NCBI RefSeq assembly: GCF_035830635.1
Contig: NZ_JAYMFI010000006.1
Location: 6,500-70,499 of the forward strand
DNA length: 64,000 nucleotides
Direction: 5' to 3'
Source: Adlercreutzia shanghongiae
Lineage (GTDB): Bacteria; Actinomycetota; Coriobacteriia; Coriobacteriales; Eggerthellaceae
Position numbers and translations under genes: made by a program. This document shows, piece after piece, positions 15,001-21,400 of this stretch; the first letter of the stretch is position 1, and every line of letters begins with the position of its first letter. The notes under the pieces are model-generated. The model was not told the DNA's origin, did no database searches, and saw only the letters and a program-made list of their open reading frames with translations.

Positions 15001-18000
15001 AACTTGGAGACTGCGGCCCTGAAGGGCGGCAAGTGGGTCGTCTACGGCTACAAGGTGAAGGTCACCGACCCGCGCGTCACCGAGGGCGAGCTGTTCAAGG
15101 GCAAGTACCGCGTGTCCGCTGCCGCCTACACCGAGGACTCCGACCTCACCGTGGGCAACGAGCTTACGGCCGCCGACGAGTACATCGTGCTGCTGGAGAC
15201 CGTGGCCAAAGACGGCACCACGCCCGACGGCCTCAGCTCGCACGCCTCCAACATCGTGTACGCCCCGGCTTCCAACAACGCCGACCAGACGCCGAATCTG
15301 GTGCTGGACGAGAACGGCGAGCCGGTGGTCGACGCGGAGGGCAAGACCCAGACCAAGGCCCCCATGGAAAGCGGCAAGCTCGTGGCCTACGACCTCATGA
15401 TGGGCGCGAGCCGCGACCACAATGATGCGGGCCTCATCTTCCCGCCGGCCTACGCCATCGACGGCTACGTCTGGGAGGATGCCGACTACGACGGCCTGTA
15501 CAACTACAACACCGAAGAGCGCACCACGCTTTCCAAGGACGGCCAGAAGGTCACCGAGGACTTCATCGAGTACGGCTACAACAACAAGCGCGTCATCCTG
15601 AAGCAGTGGCTGTACAAGAACGGCGAGTGGGTGCAGAACACGCACTTCGGCAACGACGAGAGCGTCATGGCTGAGAAGGTGGCCGACGGCGTGGCCGAGG
15701 GGGGCCCGACGCCCACCATCAACCCGGCTGCTAAGGACGGCAAGGTCGACGACGGCAAGGGCGGTCTTAAGGACGTCACGCCGGCCGAGCGCCTCACCTT
15801 CGTCATCCCGAACTCCACCTATCTGGGCGGCGGCAAGGTGTCCGTGCTCACCGGCGACAACGAGAACCTGAAGGCGCTGGCCAAGGACGGTGTGACCGAG
15901 CTGCACGACGTGTCCGGCTACTATGTCTTCGACCAGCTGCCGACGGCCTACCGCGAGTGGAACGCCGACAAGGGCACCTACGACTACACGCTGGTGTCCT
16001 ACACCGTTGAGGTGAGCGGCGTGAAGAACGACGCGGTTACGGTGACCAACGACAAGGGCGAGACCGAGACGGTGGATGCCGGCATGGCGTCGCTGCTCGT
16101 GACGAGCTACGAGGCCGAGACCACCATCCACGATGTGGTGAACTCCCGCGTCCAGCCCATGGTCACCGCCACCGAGCAGAATCCCGAGACGAACCAGGAC
16201 GGCCTGGTCACGCTGTGGTCCATGTACGACGCCAACAACTACCCGGTGTTCCTGGGCCACTCCAACATCCAGACCGGCACCGAGCTTGACAGCGATGGCG
16301 AGCCGTGCGGCGTGAAGGACCGCATCTGCACCGCCGTGGAGGGCGAGGTCACCAAGAACGACGCCGCCTACCGCATCGTGCTGGCGAGCAAGCAGGAGAG
16401 CTACGCTGCCCAGAACGCCGCTATCTGGAACAACCAGGGCGCAGGCTACGCCGAGGTGACCCCGCGTCTGACCGACGACGGCAAGCAGGTGCTTGATAGC
16501 GCCAAGAAGCCGGTCATGGACGCGACGGGCCGCTACTTCGGCTACGACTTCGCCCTGGGCCAGAACCAGAACGCCATGAACGCCGGCTTCGTGCCGCCCG
16601 ACCGCTCCAGCCTGGTGGGCCAGGCGTGGTTCGACGAGGACTACGACGGCAAGAACGACGCCGACACCTCCGACGACCGCATCGATACCGACAACCGCGA
16701 CAAGGACGAGGAGGGCGTCGAGGGACTGCGCGTCATCCTGACCCAGTACTACTTCGTGCCCGAGCGCGACGCCCATGGCCGCCAGCTGCTCGAGGACGAG
16801 GACGGCAACGTCTTCTACCTCGATAGCACCGAGGCTACCGACGAGTACGACCGCGGCGTGCTGCGCCTGGTGGAGAACCACGCCAACAACGTGGTCACCG
16901 GCGCCGACGGCAAGAAGGTGTACCTGATCCGCTCCGGCCGCACCTACGACTACGACGCTCTGTACTACGCCGGCATCCGCCCGATGATCGACTCCGGCTA
17001 CTGGGTGGAGAACACCAACTTCAACGGCGGCCGCCAGTACAAAGACCCGCTGCCCGAGGGCAAGCCCGATGCGGGCGAGGGCGATGGCTCCTCTGCCGGC
17101 GATACCGGCGAGTCCGCCGCGGCGCAGGCCAGCCTGACCCGCACCATCACCCAGCCGGCCATGGGCAGCTTCACGCTGCGCGCTTTGGCCGAGGGCGACG
17201 GCGAGGGTGCCGGCGATGCCGGCGATGGCGACAACACCGGCGACGGTGCGGGCGACAACACCGGCGATAGCACCGGCGACGGCACCGGCAGCACCGGCGG
17301 CGAGGGCGACGGCGACACCGAGGTCACGGTGCCCGGCACCGACCCGGAGTGCACCCATGAGAACGCCACCTACGTGGGCAACAACGAGGGCCGTCACACC
17401 TGGTCGTGCCCCGACTGCGATGCCGAGGCCGTAAACGAGGAGTGCTCCGACGGCAACGTCGAAGAGGGCATCGCCGCCGACGGCGTCTGCGACAAGTGCG
17501 GCGACTGCCTGCACCTCACGACGAAGTGCGTGGATGCCAAGGACGACAAGACCCACAACGTGGTCTGCGACCGCGACGAGTGCGGCAAGCTCTTCGGCTC
17601 CGAGGAGCACGCCGATGCCAACCTCGACGGCATCTGCGACGGCTGCGGCGCCTGCCTGCACCTGAAGCTTGCGGCCACCGCTCACGAGGGCAACACCAAG
17701 CAGCACGACTTGGTCTGCAGCAACTGCGGCAAGGTGTGCGGCACCGAGAACCACGTGATCTCGGGCGACAACAAGGACCTGCAGGTCAAGAACGGCTACA
17801 AGATCAACCTCGACAACACGCACAGCACCTGGTGCAGCGTGTGCAACGCCTGGGCCGATGTGGCCGAGCCCCACGTGGATGCCGACAACGACGACGAGTG
17901 CGACCTGTGCGGCGGCTTCGTCATCGCCCCGCACCAGCTGTGGACGGTCACCGACAAGGAGGGCATCTACGACTTCGACAACCTGCCCGGCTACGTGCTC

Positions 18001-21000
18001 GTCGGCGACCAGGTCAACCGCCCGGCTGCTCCCGGCGAGGACATCCAGTACGTCTATCAGCCCTACGGCGTGACCAACGCCCAGGGTACGGCGCTGTCCG
18101 CCTCCGACCTGAAGGTGCTGTGGAACCGCCCGCTGTCCGCGGATATGATCGGCTCGCTCAACGCCGAGGAGATCGTCTCGCTGTCCGCCGCGCAGATTCA
18201 GGCCATCGAGGGCGATGCGACGCTCAAGGCGGCCTACGACAAGCGCCAGAAGGAGCTGGCTGCGCAGAACCCGAACTTCAAGACGGCCACGCCGTACCTG
18301 ACCGGCTACTCCATCATGGTTATCGACGACTCCGGCGAGTACGTGGCCAGCCGCTTCCATGTGGACGGCGTGGACACCGGCGACAACTCCGATTTGATGT
18401 CCTTCAACTCGAAGCTGACCGACAACGTCAACGACAACGACAAGGCGAACGAGGTGTACGCGGTTGTGGCCGAGGAGATCGACGAGGACGCCGATCTGAA
18501 CGGCGGCATCCTCTCCTCCGCCTACGCGGTGACCTACCGCGCCAACAACTACGACCTCGCGAACCGCATGTACTACAAGCGCGCCTTCGACGCCGGCCTC
18601 ACCAAGAAGATGCCGGTGCTCATCGACGGCAACGTGTGGAACGACGAGGACTCCGACGGCGTCATGCAAAGCGACGAGGCCGGCATCCCCGGCACCGTCG
18701 TCCGCCTGCAGCGCTACTGGTACGACGTGACCGGCGCCGGCTACTGGGAGGTCGATCCCACCAAGCCCAGCTACAAGAACTCCGGCCTGACCAAGGACGA
18801 GTACGGCGAGATCGACGGCCTGCTGGAGGATTTGGCCCGCACGTGGAACAACGACGACGACAAGACTGACGGCGACAAGACCGAGGGGACCAAGCCCGAG
18901 GGCGACAAGACCGAGGGCGACGAGAACCTCGACACCCACGCCGAGGGCGACGAGACCGAGAATCCCGAGGGCGGCGAGACCGAGGGCGGCGAGACCGAGG
19001 GCGGCGAGACCGAGAAGCCCGAGGGTGGCGAGACCGAGAAGCCCGAGGTGACCTTCGACGAGGCCGTGGCCGCCGTGCTGGCCTACCTCAACGGCATCAA
19101 GAGCTCCCTGGAGGCCCTTGAGGGCGCTACCGCCGAGGAGAAGGTGGAGGCGTTCCGTGCGGCCAACTGGAAGCTGGATGCCCTGAGGAAGATCGAGAAG
19201 GACCACAAGGTCGCCATCGACTCCTTCGTCAACCCGACGACAAACGAGCGCGACCTGTACAACGCCTTCGAGGCCTGCGCGGCCCTCATCGACGAGCAGA
19301 CGCCCGCCGAGGAGAAGGGCGTGTGGCGCCGCGACTGGACGTTCACCCAGGACGACGTGGTGGAGCTCACGGGCGTTCACGACCTGAGCAAGGAAGAGGA
19401 CAAGGGTCTGGGCTGGCACACCTTCGAGCCGCTGAGCGCTGACGCTGTGCTGGATCTGGCCGGCGAGGACGAGATCTGCACGCGCTGGGTGAGCGAGCAG
19501 GTGCCCGAGTTCCCGTACGTGCCCGGCTCCGCCTTCGACGTGACCGACGAGAACGGCTACTGGGACTTCATGGCCTTCGGCACCGGCGAGCACCAGGCTC
19601 TGGGCGAGCCCTTCAACGTGCTGTACTCCTACAAGTCCGAGATTGTGAGCTACCCCGACAGCGACGTGTGGGCCATGACGCTGCAGCACGTCGACGACGA
19701 TTACGACGATTGGACGAACTCCGACTACGACGAGGCCACCGACGGCCTGCGTCCGAACATCAAAGACCAGCTGCACGAGGGCGACCTGACCCTGCCTGCC
19801 GAGCTCGTCGAGGCGGGCAAGAAGGCCGGTGACCTGATCGTGCTCTCGCGCCTGGCCACCGACACCGAGTCCTCGCGCACCTCGGGCGCCTACGCCACCT
19901 TCGACGAGGCCTCCTCCGATACGCCCGGCACCGAGGAGCCGACCGAGCCCATCGAGCCGATCGAGCCGATCGAGCCGGTGGACCCGTGCGAGCATGTGGA
20001 CGAGGTCGGCGCCACCGATGTCGACGGCAACCCGATCGGCGACGGTATCTGCGACAAGTGCGAGGCCTGCCTGCACGAGAAGGATGCCGAGACCGGCCTG
20101 TGCGTCGATCCCGATTGCGGCCACGAGACGGTTTGCTGCAAGGGCGAGCCCAAGCCCGGCGCCGGCGGCGGCATCGACTCGGGCGATACGACCGAGCCCG
20201 GCACGGATGCGGCCAGCACCTTCACGACCCGCGTGATGCCCATGGCCGAGACCGGTGAGGAGGGCTCCGAGGGCGACGAGACGCCCGAGCAGCCGGCCGA
20301 GCCCGAGAAGCCGACCTACACCGACGACTTCAAGGCCGAGGTTATCGCGTGGCTGAAGACGGCCACCATGGACGACCTTGACAAGATGAGCGACGAGTAC
20401 GGCCTGGCCATCTTCGGCAAGCAGAAGACCGATGCCGACGGCAACCCGCTGTTCATCGACAAGGACGGCCATGAGGTTATCGACCGCGGTTCGGACGACG
20501 ACCCCAACGAGCCGGTCTACGACGGCACGGGCGATAGCGAGCTGTTCGCCGCCTACACCGAGCGTCTGGCCGAGCTGGTGGGCGACAACCAGTGGTCCGA
20601 CCTGAACTGGGAGAGCTCTCGCGCCCACGGCTTCGGCCTGTTCCGCATCGCCAAGGCGCACATCGCCGGCGTGGTGTGGCAGGACGACAACTACAACGGC
20701 ATCCAGGATGCTGCCGAGACGGTGCGCATCCCCAACGTGCCGGTGGTGCTGAAGCGCTACTGGTTCGGCACCGACGAGACCGGTACCGGCTGGCATCTGG
20801 ACGAGACCTTCAACAAGTCCACGTTCTCCGATGCCGACGGCCACTGGATCTTCGACAACCTCGATGTCGCCGGCAAGCGCGTGGTGAACGGCAAGGAGAC
20901 CACGGTGCTCTACGGCTTCGAGGTGACGGTGGACGACCTGCCGCGCGGCTACGGCGTGACCCACATGAACCGCGGCTCCGCCGAGCAGGACTCCGACCTG

Positions 21001-21400
21001 AACGAGGACACCAAGCTCATCGAGCCGGGCGACCCGCAGGGCGGCCTCATCGTGCTGGCCGAGCCCTCCGACCGCCGCGATCTGGTGGGCAACGGCGCCG
21101 CCTACATCATGGGCCCGAACGGCACCGTGTGGGTGATCTCGCTGTCCGAGGATTCGAACTTCAACGACACGGGTCTGGTGCCCTACGCGCTCGCGGCCAT
21201 CGCCGGCGTGGTCTTCGACGATCCCGAGGCCGACGGCCTGCAGGACGAGACGGCCGTGGCGGTGCCGGGCCAGACGGTCTACCTCGACCGCATGGTCATC
21301 GATACCGACGCCATCGGCTTCAACGGCGCCTCCTACGCGCCCACGGCCCTGGCGGCCATCGAGGGCATGCAGGTGCGCTCCGAGGACGGCTGGGTTGAGG
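1..21400 (+). repeat. Four-module higher-order repeat (A-B-C-D) inside the giant surface protein
   Basis: Module starts, judged from the conserved GxxWxDxNxDG motif, fall near 520 (A1), 1498 (B1), 2443 (C1), 3508 (D1), 4322 (A2), 5250 (B2), 6637 (C2), 7612 (D2), 8500 (A3), 9497 (B3), 10439 (C3), 11550 (A4), 12405 (B4), 13250 (C4), 14680 (D4), 15460 (A5), 16615 (B5), 18635 (C5), 20665 (D5) and 21205 (terminal module). A modules share EYLAGYTVEV, D modules share LERYY and YGYKVRITD, and C modules share (L/I)TQWYY with a late GGDVGE junction. The tetrad period is about 3.8-4.2 kb. The third cycle lacks a D module. Boundaries are by eye. Confidence 0.8.

Noticed and set aside
17341..17937. A separate zinc-ribbon gene inside the surface-protein gene
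   Set aside because: The Cys-rich block is in the same uninterrupted frame as the flanking modules and has no start or ribosome site of its own.
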